A DNA stretch of 64,000 bases from Streptomyces sp. MNU76 (GTDB lineage Bacteria > Actinomycetota > Actinomycetes > Streptomycetales > Streptomycetaceae), in the NCBI RefSeq assembly GCF_020982545.1, contig NZ_JAJKLK010000001.1:372001-436000 (forward strand), read 5' to 3'. This document shows, in pieces, positions 44,131 through 54,439 of the stretch (position 1 is the first letter of the stretch; each line of letters starts with the position of its first letter). Under the pieces are notes generated by a model. It was not told the DNA's origin and made no database searches. It was given only the letters and a program-made list of their open reading frames with translations. A program made the position numbers and the translations under genes.

Positions 44131-44217
44131 ATGAGCAAGTTGGCGGCACTGAGTGCCGCCGATGGGCCCGATGGTCGACCCCGAGTGCACTCTCCAGAGC
44201 CAATTGGGGGATGGTAG
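44131..44217 (+). CDS. Possible 28-codon leader ORF of citrate synthase
   Basis: ATG 44131 follows GGAGGGGGCAGG closely and reads MSKLAALSAADGPDGRPRVH, then SPEPIGGW, ending at TAG 44215-44217, 50 nt before the citA start. An 8-bp hairpin (GGCGGCAC-N3-GTGCCGCC, 44142-44160) lies inside it. It has a much better ribosome site than most genes here, but coding is unproven. Confidence 0.4.
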   Translation: MSKLAALSAADGPDGRPRVHSPEPIGGW

Positions 44218-44267
44218 AGACAGTCAGGGCACCTCGAAGAAGAGGCACTACGTCGGTGAGGGATGAC

Positions 44268-45557
<1,290 letters not shown>

Positions 45558-45574
45558 CCGAGTACGCGTAGCAA

Positions 45575-45606
45575 GGGCCCGTACGGAGAGCCGTCCGCAC
45601 GGGCCC
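45575..45606 (+). terminator. Terminator of citA
   Basis: GGGCCCGTACGGA (45575-45587) pairs with 45594-45606 with one mismatch and a 6-nt loop, 18 nt after the stop, and is followed by CTGCTTTTGC. Confidence 0.88.
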
Positions 45607-45677
45607 ACTGCTTTTGCCCCTTGGCCCCCCTCACTGCTTCACGGCAGCAGAGGGCGCCCTACGGCGAGTGGGCCGAA

Positions 45678-45763
45678 GGGGCGCGCCTGTGTCGAGAGGC
45701 CGAACGCGCGGAGGCCCGAAGGGTCGAGCACGATCGGCCTCTCGACACAGGCACAAGCGCCCC
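45678..45763. repeat. Long hairpin with 19-bp perfect stem
   Basis: GCCTGTGTCGAGAGGCCGA (45685-45703) is exactly complementary to 45734-45752, with a 30-nt loop. It is extended by an outer 7-bp stem (GGGGCGC 45678-45684 with 45757-45763) separated by a 4-nt bulge. It lies in a 748-nt region without genes. Confidence 0.85.
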
Positions 45764-45794
45764 GGAGGCGAACCGAGCCCCAAGAAAATAGCGA

Positions 45795-45847
45795 GAAGGC
45801 GCCCTGCGCCGCTGGTCCCCCCACGGGCCGGCGAGCAGGGCGCCTTC
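45795..45847. repeat. Second hairpin, 13-bp perfect stem
   Basis: GAAGGCGCCCTGC (45795-45807) pairs with 45835-45847 across a 27-nt loop. With the previous element it forms a run of structured DNA after citA. Confidence 0.8.
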
Positions 45848-46305
45848 CCATGTCCCGGTGCGGATTCCCCCCACGGGATCCGGCCGGGCGTCTGGTGGGC
45901 ACAGCGCCTGAATCGCTGAGCTCGACGAGCAGAACTCGTCGTCCTACCTGTATGCGGTTGAAGAGCGGCGGTGTGCGGTCTGCCGGGACGCGTACGTACG
46001 GGAGGGCCGCTCAAAGCTCCCCGGTGCACGTGCCCCGGCAACGCAATTCCGGGAACGTCCCCCAAGACATCCCCAGATGCCAGTCACGCCCCCCAAGACG
46101 CTTCTGACATCGCCAACTTAGACTCACGAACCCCTTCAGTGGTTACGTTCACATCACTGTGATCTGCGTCTCTCGCGACATGTCCTGAAGATGCGCAAGA
46201 GACCTGATTCAGCGATCGAGGCCCCAGCGTAAGGATGATGCGCGAGCCTTGTGAAGAGCTTATGTGAGGCTACTTCCGGACTCTAGAGGGACTTTTGCCC
46301 GGCGG
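45848..46305. other. Gene-free region before copA
   Basis: No coding frame with actinomycete codon use or ribosome site is seen; frames open here are short and compositionally random. A small hairpin CGACGAG-N5-CTCGTCG occurs near 45925. The region 46090-46260 is less GC rich than its surroundings. It is downstream of both citA and the convergent copA, so no promoter is expected for either. Confidence 0.5.
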
Positions 46306-48579
46306 TCACGAAAATGTCCTGAGTCGCAAGCTGTTCGTTACCACGAAAACGGACGAAAAGGCCATAGCAGCCCCCGCGATCATCGGGTTGAGCAATCCGG
46401 CGGCGGCCAGCGGCAGCGCGGCCACGTTGTATCCGAACGCCCAGGCCAGATTGCCCTTGATCGTGGACAGGGTCCGCCGCGACAGCCGGATGGCGTCGGC
46501 GGCCACCCGCAGGTCCCCGCGCACCAGCGTCAGGTCGCCCGCCTCGATCGCCGCGTCCGTCCCCGTGCCCAGGGCGAGCCCCAGGTCGGCCACGGCCAGC
46601 GCGGCGGCGTCGTTGACGCCGTCGCCGACCATCGCGACCGTACGGCCCTCGCCCTGGAGGCGGCGTACGACGTCGACCTTGTCCTCGGGCAGCACCTCGG
46701 CGATCACGTGCTCGGGGGCGACGCCGACCGCCGCGGCCACGGACCGGGCCACGCGCTCGTTGTCCCCGGTCAGCAGCATCGGGGTGAGCCCGAGCGCCCG
46801 CAGCCGCCGTACCGCCTCGGCGCTGGTCTCCTTGATCGCGTCGGCGACCGTGACGACACCGAGTGCCACACCGTCGCGGAGGACGACGACCGCCGTGTGC
46901 CCCTCGTTCTCGGCGGCCTCCTTGGCGTGCCGCAGGGCCTCGGGGAGCGGCTCGTCGTGGAATCGGCCCACCCGGACGTCGTAGCCCTTCACCAGGCCGC
47001 GTACGCCCCTCCCGGGCATGTTCTCGAAGTGCTCCACGGGCGGCAGGGCGCCCACGCGCTCCTCGGCGCCCGCGGCGATCGCCCGGCCCACCGGGTGTTC
47101 GGAGGCGTGTTCGACGGCGCCGGCGAGACGCAGGAGGTCGGCCTCGGTGTCGATGCCGAGGGCGGCCCCGGCGACGTGCACCCGCTGGAGTGTCATCCGG
47201 CCGGTGGTGACGGTGCCGGTCTTGTCGAGGACGACGGTGTCGACGCGGCGGGTGGACTCCAGGACCTCGGGGCCCTTGATGAGGATGCCGAGCTGGGCAC
47301 CGCGACCGGTGCCGACCAGCAGGGCGGTCGGGGTGGCGAGGCCGAGCGCGCACGGGCAGGCGATGATCAGCACCGCGACGGCCGCCGTGAACGCGGCGGT
47401 GGCGTCGCCCGTGGCGCCGAGCCAGGTGCCGAAGGTGGCCACCGCGATCAGGATGACGACCGGCACGAACACCGCCGAGATGCGGTCGGCGAGCCGCTGC
47501 ACCTCCGCCTTGCCGTTCTGCGCGTCCTCCACCAGCCGCGCCATCCGCGCCAGCTGGGTGTCCGCGCCGATCCGGGTCGCCTCGACGACCAGGCGTCCGC
47601 CGGCGTTCACGGTCGCGCCCGTGACGGCGTCGCCGACGGTCACGTCCACCGGTACCGACTCGCCGGTCAGCATCGACGCGTCGACGGCGGAGGCGCCCTC
47701 CACGACGGTGCCGTCGGTGGCGAACTTCTCACCGGGGCGTACGACGAAACGGTCGCCCACGGCCAGCCGCCCGACCGGGACGCGCACCTCCCGCCCCTGC
47801 CGGAGCACCGAGACGTCCTTGGCGCCCAGCCTCAGCAGCGCCTTGAGCGCGGCGCCCGCGCGGCGCTTGGAGCGGGCCTCCAGATAGCGGCCGAGCAGGA
47901 TGAACGCGACCACCCCTGCGGCCACTTCGAGATAGATCGTCGACGAGCCCGCTGTGCGGGAGACGGTGAACTCGAAGCCGTGCCGCATGCCCGGCATGCC
48001 CGCGTGCCCGAAGAACAGAGCCCACAGGGACCAGCCGAAGGCGGCGAGCGTGCCGATGGAGACGAGGGTGTCCATCGTGGCCGCGCCGTGCCGGAGGTTG
48101 GTGAACGCGGCCCGGTGGAAGGGCAACCCGCCCCAGACGACGACCGGCGCGGCCAGCGTCAGCGAGAGCCACTGCCAGTTGTCGAACTGGAGGGCGGGGA
48201 TCATGGCCATGAGGACGACGGGCACCGCGAGCAGCCCCGAGACGGTGAGCCGTTGCCGCAGCGAGGCGAGTTCGGCGTCCGCCTCCTCCGCGGCGACGGC
48301 TGCCGCCCGCTCGGACCGCGGCGGGGCCGGGGGCGGTGGCTCCTCGGCCGTGTAGCCGGTCCTCACCACGGTGGCGATGAGGTCGGCGACCTTCGTCCCC
48401 GAGGGGTAGGTGACCTTCGCCTTCTCCGTCGCGTAGTTCACCGAGGCGGTGACCCCGTCCATGCGGTTGAGCTTCTTCTCCACGCGGGCCGCGCAGGAGG
48501 CGCAGGTCATCCCGCCGATGGTCAGCTCGACCTCGTGGACGGTGTCGCTCGTGGCGGCTGCCGCGGTGGTGCTCGTCAT
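46306..48579 (-). CDS. copA: Copper-exporting P1B-type ATPase
   Basis: The 757-residue pump has an N-terminal heavy-metal domain ([20 protein letters not shown], ~22-40), then the CPC metal motif ([20 protein letters not shown], ~403-422). The phosphorylation site is DKTGTVTTG (~451), with [10 protein letters not shown] in the nucleotide-binding domain and [10 protein letters not shown] (~655) at the hinge. Together these mark a Cu(I) exporter. It lies 34 nt from copZ, and both are transcribed from a CsoR-type operator, so it is induced by excess copper. Confidence 0.96.
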   Translation of the reverse strand: MTSTTAAAATSDTVHEVELTIGGMTCASCAARVEKKLNRMDGVTASVNYATEKAKVTYPSGTKVADLIATVVRTGYTAEEPPPPAPPRSERAAAVAAEEADAELASLRQRLTVSGLLAVPVVLMAMIPALQFDNWQWLSLTLAAPVVVWGGLPFHRAAFTNLRHGAATMDTLVSIGTLAAFGWSLWALFFGHAGMPGMRHGFEFTVSRTAGSSTIYLEVAAGVVAFILLGRYLEARSKRRAGAALKALLRLGAKDVSVLRQGREVRVPVGRLAVGDRFVVRPGEKFATDGTVVEGASAVDASMLTGESVPVDVTVGDAVTGATVNAGGRLVVEATRIGADTQLARMARLVEDAQNGKAEVQRLADRISAVFVPVVILIAVATFGTWLGATGDATAAFTAAVAVLIIACPCALGLATPTALLVGTGRGAQLGILIKGPEVLESTRRVDTVVLDKTGTVTTGRMTLQRVHVAGAALGIDTEADLLRLAGAVEHASEHPVGRAIAAGAEERVGALPPVEHFENMPGRGVRGLVKGYDVRVGRFHDEPLPEALRHAKEAAENEGHTAVVVLRDGVALGVVTVADAIKETSAEAVRRLRALGLTPMLLTGDNERVARSVAAAVGVAPEHVIAEVLPEDKVDVVRRLQGEGRTVAMVGDGVNDAAALAVADLGLALGTGTDAAIEAGDLTLVRGDLRVAADAIRLSRRTLSTIKGNLAWAFGYNVAALPLAAAGLLNPMIAGAAMAFSSVFVVTNSLRLRTFS

Positions 48580-48613
48580 GTCCGTGCCCGTACGTCCGTG
48601 GCCGTGCCCGGTC

Positions 48614-48853
48614 TCAGGCCTTGCCGACCAGCTCGAAGCCGGCCTCGTCGACGGCGGCGCGGACGGCCTCCTCGTCGAGCGGGGCGGCCGAGACCACGGT
48701 GACCTCGCCGGTGGAGGCGACGGCCTTCACCGAGGACACGCCGTCGAGCTGGTTGATCTCGCCCGAGACGGAGCCCTCGCAGTGCCCGCAGCTCATGCCG
48801 CTCACCTTGTAGACGGCGGTGACGGAGCCCTGGGTGTCGGTGTCGGTGGTCAT
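48614..48853 (-). CDS. copZ: Copper chaperone CopZ-like heavy-metal-associated protein
   Basis: The 79-residue single HMA domain contains the metal site [20 protein letters not shown] (CxxC, Cys at ~22 and 25) and the typical TGEVTVVS and EAGFELVG ends. It delivers Cu(I) to CopA. It is first in the two-gene operon, immediately after the CsoR-type operator. Confidence 0.95.
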   Translation of the reverse strand: MTTDTDTQGSVTAVYKVSGMSCGHCEGSVSGEINQLDGVSSVKAVASTGEVTVVSAAPLDEEAVRAAVDEAGFELVGKA

Positions 48854-48921
48854 GTCGTACTCCTCATCGGGGCGTGTGGGGACTGCGTCGGGGTCGGGTA
48901 TCCCTTAACGGTATCCACCTT

Positions 48922-48938
48922 ATACCCCCTAGGGGTAT
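48922..48938. promoter_or_regulatory. CsoR-type copper operator
   Basis: ATACCCCCTAGGGGTAT has 7-bp symmetric arms (ATACCCC/GGGGTAT) and matches the TACCCC-GGGGTA pattern of CsoR sites in actinobacteria. It is 69 nt upstream of copZ. CsoR itself is not encoded nearby. The last codon and stop of the adjacent tetR gene fall inside it. Confidence 0.85.
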
Positions 48939-49693
48939 GAATCCAAGAGGGGTCCGCGCGGGGAGGTGGGGCACCGGGGCGCTAGGTCCACCGGCGGGCG
49001 TTCGCCCACCAAGGGTTCCAGGTAGCGGAACAGGACGTTCTTCAGCTCCTGGACGTAGGCCTCGCGCTCCTCGCCCTCGCGGCCGAGCACCAGCTCCAGG
49101 CCGGCCTTGTACATGGCCATGCAGACGTGCGCGGTGCGGGTGATGTCGGCGGCCGGTGTGCCGGGCAGGAGCAGGGTGAGCAGCTCCTCGATCCGGGTGA
49201 CCAGCGCCGTGTGCAGGGCGTCGTGCTGCTCGGCGATCCGGCCGGGGGCGTCCGGGCCGTGCATCAGCGTGTAGACCACGGGGTGGCGGCAGTTGAAGTC
49301 GATGAAGCGGTCGACGGCGGTGGCCACGGCCGCCTCCAGCGGGGTCGCCGGGTCCACCGGGGCGAGCGCCTCGCCGTACGTCTCGCGCATCTCCAGCATG
49401 AGCCGCTCGCTCAGCTCGATCGCGATCGCTTCCTTGTTCGGGAAGAACTGGTAGAGCGTGCCCGGTGAGACCCCTGCCTCGCGGGCGATGGCGTTGGTGC
49501 TGGCCGCGGTGTACCCGGTCGAGCAGAACACGGAGGCCGCCGCTTCGAGAAGCTGGGTGATACGGCGCTCACCGCGGGCCTGGCGACGGCGCGGTTGCTC
49601 CTTGGTCTGGGGTCGCTCACCGGCCGGGGGCTGCTCTGTGGCCCGGGACTGCTCTGCGGCCTGGGGCTGTTCCTTCTCCTGGTGGGTGGGCAC
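48929..49693 (-). CDS. TetR-family regulator of the MMPL exporter
   Basis: The 254-residue protein (from GTG 49693) has a charged Gln/Glu/Arg-rich N-terminal tail of ~45 residues, then a TetR HTH (TNAIAREAGVSPGTLYQFFP, ~78-97). A C-terminal domain with NCRHPVVYTLMHGP follows. A start at 49834 would place coding across the operator, so GTG 49693 is preferred. It diverges from the MMPL gene across a 55-bp dyad, the usual local-repressor layout. Its 3' end runs into the copper operator. Confidence 0.88.
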   Translation of the reverse strand: MPTHQEKEQPQAAEQSRATEQPPAGERPQTKEQPRRRQARGERRITQLLEAAASVFCSTGYTAASTNAIAREAGVSPGTLYQFFPNKEAIAIELSERLMLEMRETYGEALAPVDPATPLEAAVATAVDRFIDFNCRHPVVYTLMHGPDAPGRIAEQHDALHTALVTRIEELLTLLLPGTPAADITRTAHVCMAMYKAGLELVLGREGEEREAYVQELKNVLFRYLEPLVGERPPVDLAPRCPTSPRGPLLDSYP

Positions 49694-49725
49694 GCGGTTA
49701 TCCCCAGCTCTCCGGACGTGATTGA

Positions 49726-49780
49726 CAAACACGAGTGGTCGCTCGCATTCTGGAGAAACGCGAGCGATCTCTCGTGTTTG
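49726..49780. promoter_or_regulatory. 55-bp double dyad between tetR and MMPL genes
   Basis: Outer arms CAAACACGAG/CTCGTGTTTG and inner arms CGCTCGC/GCGAGCG share one centre near 49753, with only a few mismatches between. A TTGACA (49722-49727) with CATTCT 18 nt later suggests the plus-strand promoter of the MMPL gene lies within it, so binding would block transcription. Confidence 0.75.
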
Positions 49781-49863
49781 CCAGTGTATGGCTTGGCGCT
49801 TCCATGCTGCCCGGCTGCGCACAGCACGGACCACAGTGATCAGAGTGAAGGGGACACCGCACC

Positions 49864-52152
49864 ATGACCGAAGTCAACCAGCCGCCCCGCCGGGGAGGCT
49901 GGACCCGGTTCGTGACCGCCCGCCCCCGGCTCACCCTGCTCGTCGCCCTGGTGCTCACCGCCCTGGCGGTCGTCGCGGGCAGCGATGTCGCCGACCGTCT
50001 CGGCAGCGGCGGCTGGGAGGATCCGGCCGCCCAGTCCACCTACGCGACCAAGGCCCTGGAGCGCGAGTTTGCCGACTCCCAGCCCAACTTCCTGCTGCTG
50101 GTCGACGCGGGCGAGGCCTCGGTCGACGACCCGGCCGTCGCCGCCGAGGCGAAGAAGCTGACCGAGCGGCTGGCCGCCGAGAAAGGCGTCACGGGCGTCG
50201 GCTCCTACTGGCGGACCGGAGCACCGACCCTGCGCTCGGAGGACGGGAGCGAGGCGCTGATAGCGGCCCGCCTCACCGGCGACGACACGGCCGTGAACAA
50301 GACCCTGGACCGCATCGCCCCCGAACTGCGCGGCACGCACGGTCCGGTCGAGGTCAAGGTCGGCGGCATCCTCGCCGTGCGCCACGAGATGCAGACGATC
50401 ATCCAGGAGGACCTGCTGCGGGCCGAGATGATCGCCCTGCCGGTGACCCTCGTGCTGCTGGTCATGGTCTTCGGCAGCGCGGTCGCCGCCCTGCTGCCGC
50501 TCGGCGTGGGCGTCGTCGCGATCCTCGGCACCAACGCGATCCTGCGCGGCCTCACCGAGGTCACCGACGTCTCGGTCTTCGCCCTGAACCTCACCACGGC
50601 CATGGGTCTGGGTCTCGCGATCGACTACGCCCTGTTCATCGTCCGCCGCTTCCGCGAGGAGCTGTCCACCGGCGCCGACTCCCTGACGGCCGTCGCCACC
50701 ACCCTGCGCACGGCCGGCCGCACGGTCCTTTTCTCCGCCCTCACGGTCGCCGTCTCCCTGGCCGCGATGATGGTCTTCCCGCAGTACTTCCTGAAGTCCT
50801 TCGCCTACGCGGGCATCGCCGTGGTCCTCCTGGCGGCGGCAGCCGCCCTGATCCTCCTCCCGGCCGCGCTCGTCCTCCTGGGCGACCGCGTCAACGCCCT
50901 GGACCTGCGCAGACTGTTCAAGCGTCGCAAGGCGAAGACCACGGGCGACGGCTCGCCGGCCGTGGAGGAGGGCGCGGCCTGGGGCCGTATGGCGGCCCTC
51001 GTCATGCGCCGAGCCCCCTTCTTCGCCGTCGCCACGACCGCCGGTCTGCTCCTGCTCGGGCTCCCCTTCCTGGGGGTGAAGTTCGGCACGGCCGACGACC
51101 GCCAACTCCCGGCCAGTGCCGAGTCCCACGTCGTGCAACAGCACCTGCGCGAGGGCTTCCCGGGCACTCCCGGAGGCGGCCTTGAGGTCCTGGCGGAGGG
51201 CGAGGCGACGAAGGCGGAGTACGCCGCCTACAAGGAGCGGCTGGCGGACCTCCCCGAGGTGCTCCGGGTGGAGGGGCCCCTGGTCGAGGGCGACTGGGCC
51301 TACTTCACGGTGCAGCCGAAGGGCGAGGCGGTCGACGAGGGCGCGCAACGCCTGGTGGAGGAGATCCGGGCGACGGACGCCCCCTTCGACACCTCGGTGA
51401 CGGGCACGGCGGCGGTCCTGGTGGACACCAAGGCGGCGATAGGGGACGGCCTTCCCTGGGCCCTCGCGTTCATCGCGATCGTCACCCTGATCCTGGTCTT
51501 CCTCCTCACCGGCAGTGTGCTGATCCCGCTCCAGGCGGTCCTGCTGAACGCCCTCAGTCTGACGGCGATGTTCGGCGCGCTGGTCTGGGTCTTCCAGGAC
51601 GGCCATCTCTCGGGCCTGCTCGCCTTCACCAGCCCCGGCTCCATCGAGACGACACTCCCGGTCCTGATGTTCTGCGTGGCCTTCGGGCTCTCCATGGACT
51701 ACGGCGTGTTCCTGCTCTCCCGCATCAAGGAGGAGTACGACCACACCGGCGACCACATGGCCTCGGTCCGCTTCGGGCTCCAGCGCACGGGTGGCCTGAT
51801 CACCGCCGCCGCCGTCATCCTCGCCGTCGTCATGATCGCCATAGGCACCTCCCGGGTCACCAACACGAAGATGCTCGGCCTCGGCATAGCCCTCGCCGTC
51901 CTCATGGACGCCATGGTGATCCGCAGTCTCCTGGTCCCGGCGGTCATGCGCCTGACGGGCCGCGCGACGTGGTGGGCCCCGGCTCCGCTGAGGAGGTTCC
52001 ACGAGAGGTTCGGCCTGAGCGAGGGGGAGTCGGCGCCGGCGGCGAAGGCGACAGGGACGGGGACGGGGACGACGGACGTCGAGACCGCCACACCCGACGT
52101 TCCCGCCCCGGGCAAGCAGCGCGACGACGACAAGGTGGAGATCTCTGGCTAG
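49864..52152 (+). CDS. MMPL-family RND-type transporter
   Basis: The 762-residue membrane protein is a duplicated RND-like unit. Each half has a helix, a large extracytoplasmic loop and five more helices, with GLGLAIDYALFIVRRFREEL (~254-273) in the first half and VAFGLSMDYGVFLLSRIKEE (~605-624) in the second. The Asp-Tyr pairs are the proton-relay positions. MMPL proteins export lipids or drugs using proton motive force. The C-terminus is an acidic Ala/Thr/Gly-rich tail. Control by the divergent TetR is inferred; substrate unknown. Confidence 0.93.
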   Translation: MTEVNQPPRRGGWTRFVTARPRLTLLVALVLTALAVVAGSDVADRLGSGGWEDPAAQSTYATKALEREFADSQPNFLLLVDAGEASVDDPAVAAEAKKLTERLAAEKGVTGVGSYWRTGAPTLRSEDGSEALIAARLTGDDTAVNKTLDRIAPELRGTHGPVEVKVGGILAVRHEMQTIIQEDLLRAEMIALPVTLVLLVMVFGSAVAALLPLGVGVVAILGTNAILRGLTEVTDVSVFALNLTTAMGLGLAIDYALFIVRRFREELSTGADSLTAVATTLRTAGRTVLFSALTVAVSLAAMMVFPQYFLKSFAYAGIAVVLLAAAAALILLPAALVLLGDRVNALDLRRLFKRRKAKTTGDGSPAVEEGAAWGRMAALVMRRAPFFAVATTAGLLLLGLPFLGVKFGTADDRQLPASAESHVVQQHLREGFPGTPGGGLEVLAEGEATKAEYAAYKERLADLPEVLRVEGPLVEGDWAYFTVQPKGEAVDEGAQRLVEEIRATDAPFDTSVTGTAAVLVDTKAAIGDGLPWALAFIAIVTLILVFLLTGSVLIPLQAVLLNALSLTAMFGALVWVFQDGHLSGLLAFTSPGSIETTLPVLMFCVAFGLSMDYGVFLLSRIKEEYDHTGDHMASVRFGLQRTGGLITAAAVILAVVMIAIGTSRVTNTKMLGLGIALAVLMDAMVIRSLLVPAVMRLTGRATWWAPAPLRRFHERFGLSEGESAPAAKATGTGTGTTDVETATPDVPAPGKQRDDDKVEISG

Positions 52153-52214
52153 CGTTCACTTCGAAGCAGACGGTCGGTAGGCCGTAGGCCGATGAGTGGA
52201 GCGGAGGGCGACAC

Positions 52215-53257
52215 ATGCGCGCGGTGGTGTTCGAGCGGTTCGGAGAGCCGGCCACGGTGAAGGAGCTTCCCTCACCCACGCCCGCCCCCCACGGTGTCGT
52301 CGTCCGCGTCGAGGCGACCGGCCTGTGCCGCAGCGACTGGCACGGCTGGCAGGGCCACGACCCGGACATCACGCTCCCGCACGTCCCCGGCCATGAACTG
52401 GCCGGGGTCGTGGAGGCCACCGGCGCGGCAGTGACGGGCTGGCGCCCCGGCGACCGGGTCACCGTCCCGTTCGTCTGTGCCTGCGGCACCTGTGCCGCCT
52501 GCGCGGCCGGCGACCAGCAGGTGTGCGAGCGGCAGACTCAGCCGGGCTTCACGCACTGGGGCTCGTTCGCCGAGTACGTCGCGCTGGACCACGCCGACGT
52601 GAACCTGGTGGCGCTGCCCGACGAGCTGTCGTACGGCACGGCGGCCTCGCTCGGCTGCCGCTTCGCCACGGCGTTCCGCGCGGTGGTCGCGCAGGGCCGG
52701 GTGGCGGCGGGGGAGTGGGTCGCCGTCCACGGCTGCGGGGTGTGGGCCTGTCCGCGGTGATGGTGGCGGCGGCCTCCGGGGCCCGGGTGATCGCTGTCGA
52801 CGTGTCGGCCCGGGCCCTGGACCTGGCCCGGAAGTTCGGGGCGGTGGAGTGCGTGGACGCCTCGGCGGTCGAGGACACGGCCGAAGCGGTCCGCGACCTC
52901 ACCGGCGGCGGTGCCCACCTCTCCCTGGACGCGCTCGGCTCACCGGCCACGTGCGCGGCCTCCGTCAACGGCCTCCGCCGCCGGGGCCGCCACATCCAGG
53001 TGGGCCTGCTCCCCTCCGAGGCGGGCACCACTCCCGTCCCCATGGCCCGGGCGATCGCCCTCGAACTGGAACTCCTGGGCAGCCACGGCATGGCGGCCCA
53101 CGCCTACCCCACGATGCTGAAGCTGGTCGAGGTGGGCGTCCTCCGCCCCGACCTCCTGGTGACCTCGACGATCGGCCTGGACGCGGCCCCGTCAGCACTC
53201 ACGGCGCTGGGCACGACCCCGGGCGGCGGGGTGACGGTCATCGAGCCGTGGAGCTGA
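52215..53257 (+). pseudogene. Zinc-dependent alcohol dehydrogenase, frameshifted
   Basis: The N-terminal GroES-like half has the catalytic Cys ([12 protein letters not shown]), [11 protein letters not shown] and the four-Cys structural zinc site ([17 protein letters not shown], ~90-106). It ends out of frame at 52760. The Rossmann half continues in the next frame ([34 protein letters not shown]) to 53257. One missing G in the G4 run 52737-52740 would restore the expected HGCGGVGLSAV. The rest is well preserved, so the break may be recent or a base-calling error. Substrate unknown. Its end overlaps the GNAT gene by 20 nt. Confidence 0.88.
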
Positions 53258-53828
53258 CCCGCTCCCCCTCGGGCCGTCCCCGATGGGCGGCCCACTCCGG
53301 GGCGAGAATCGACATCCGTAGGGCATCGATCCACTCCCCGCCCTGCCACAGCGTCTGTCGCTCGATCCCCTCGGCCACGAAACCGACCTTCTCGTAGGTG
53401 CGCCGCGCCCTGGGGTTGTGGGTGAAGACGTACAGCGAGACGCGGTGCAGTCCGATGTGCTCGAAGGCATGACCGACGGTCAGCCGCACGGCCTCCGTGC
53501 CCAGCCCCCGGCCCTGCCCGCCAGGGCCGATCAGGATCCGGAAGCAACAGCCACGGTTGGCCTCGTCGACCTCGTTGAGGACGGCCTCACCCACCAGGTC
53601 ACCGCTTGCACGGTCCACGATGCCGAGGTCGAGGCGGTCGGTCTGGTCGTTGCGGCTGCCGTACCAGGACCGCAGCTGGTCCAGCGCGAAGCTCTCGGTC
53701 GGGCTGCCGGTGAGCCGGACGACTTCCGGGTCGGCCAGGATCCCCGCCATCACGGGCGCGTCGTTCTCGGTGAATGGCCGCAATGCAGCCCTCTCACCGG
53801 TGAGTACGGGGTTCTCGAAAAGGCTCAT
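53238..53828 (-). CDS. GNAT-family N-acetyltransferase (RimJ/RimL-like)
   Basis: The 196-residue protein begins with LTGERAALRPFTENDAPVMA and contains the acetyl-CoA site GPGGQGRGLGTEAVRLTVGH (~101-120) and HRVSLYVFTHNPRARRTYEK, the Acetyltransf_3 pattern. It transfers acetyl from acetyl-CoA to an amine or a protein N-terminus; the acceptor is unknown. Start ATG 53828. It is convergent with the alcohol dehydrogenase and its 3' end overlaps it. Confidence 0.9.
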   Translation of the reverse strand: MSLFENPVLTGERAALRPFTENDAPVMAGILADPEVVRLTGSPTESFALDQLRSWYGSRNDQTDRLDLGIVDRASGDLVGEAVLNEVDEANRGCCFRILIGPGGQGRGLGTEAVRLTVGHAFEHIGLHRVSLYVFTHNPRARRTYEKVGFVAEGIERQTLWQGGEWIDALRMSILAPEWAAHRGRPEGERVSSTAR

Positions 53829-53889
53829 CCCCGGATCCTGGACAAGGCATGGCCCCGGGGACAAACGAATTAGCGCGATGAGCGGCGGA

Positions 53890-54093
53890 TCACTCCACCT
53901 TGCGCCCCCGGTTGCCCGGTCTGGAGGCGACCCAGGTGCGGATGGTGTCGGCGTACCAGTAGGGCTTGCCGCTCTCGACGTGGTCGGGCGGCGGCAGCAG
54001 CCCGTGTTTGCGGTACGAGCGGACGGTGTCGGGCTGCACACGGATGTGCGCCGCGATGTCCTTGTACGACCAGAGAAGCCGGTCGGTCGTCAT
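53890..54093 (-). CDS. Small HTH (excisionase/MerR-like) DNA-binding protein
   Basis: The 67-residue protein reads WSYKDIAAHIRVQPDTVRSY then RKHGLLPPPDHVESGKPYWY and ends in a basic tail. This is the winged-helix fold of excisionase/AlpA and phage-like regulators. ATG 54093 has GGGAGGTG upstream. It lies 61 nt from the GNAT gene in the same direction. No integrase is in the window, so a role in excision is not supported. Confidence 0.82.
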   Translation of the reverse strand: MTTDRLLWSYKDIAAHIRVQPDTVRSYRKHGLLPPPDHVESGKPYWYADTIRTWVASRPGNRGRKVE

Positions 54094-54439
54094 CTGTGGC
54101 ACCTCCCTGCGCGCGCACCACGGCGGCGGCCGGGAAGACCGCAGGGGGAGCCGGGCACTGCGCTGGCGATCACAAAGCTGTGACCGGTCAACGACCCTCA
54201 GCGATCGCCGCGAGGCCCCGTGGATCACGTGTGACGGAAGGCCCGCGTACGCGTGACGCACGTGACAGAAAGGTGACTTTTGTGACACCGATGATGAATT
54301 GGAGCGCCTCGCGACCGGGGTCGGGCAGCCGCGCCCCGAAAGGGGCGCGGGGAACTGCGCGACCAGCCACGAACCACCTGTGGCCCGCCGACGACTCGCA
54401 GTTCCCCGACGCTTCCCGGTGCGGTTCTCGGCGGAGCGG
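54094..54439. other. Intergenic region with a Streptomyces-type repeat
   Basis: Of ~346 nt, the first part carries a GTGAC-rich stretch (54256-54285: GTGACAGAAAGGTGAC...GTGACA) that may be a promoter for the HTH gene. The second part (54329-54407) is the GC-rich repeat described next. No gene is seen. Confidence 0.5.
54329..54407. repeat. REP-like Streptomyces intergenic repeat with hairpins
   Basis: CCGCGCCCC-GAAA-GGGGCGCGG (54329-54350) is a 9-bp hairpin. GGGGAACTGCG (54349-54359) also pairs with CGCAGTTCCCC (54397-54407). The motif GGGGCGCGGGGAACTGCGCG is a common dispersed element of Streptomyces genomes (from memory). It is 33 nt past the iolE-like stop and may serve as terminator. Confidence 0.75.

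Noticed and set aside
45614..45919. A 101-codon open frame after citA
   Set aside because: It runs through the hairpin arms, has no ribosome site and shows shadow-like composition.
46149..46162. TCACA-N4-TGTGA resembling a CRP site
   Set aside because: Half-sites are in the opposite order to CRP (TGTGA-N6-TCACA), and the place is downstream of two convergent genes where no promoter is needed.
53890..54093. Small HTH protein as part of an integrated plasmid or prophage
   Set aside because: No integrase, replication gene, tRNA or attachment repeat is in the window.
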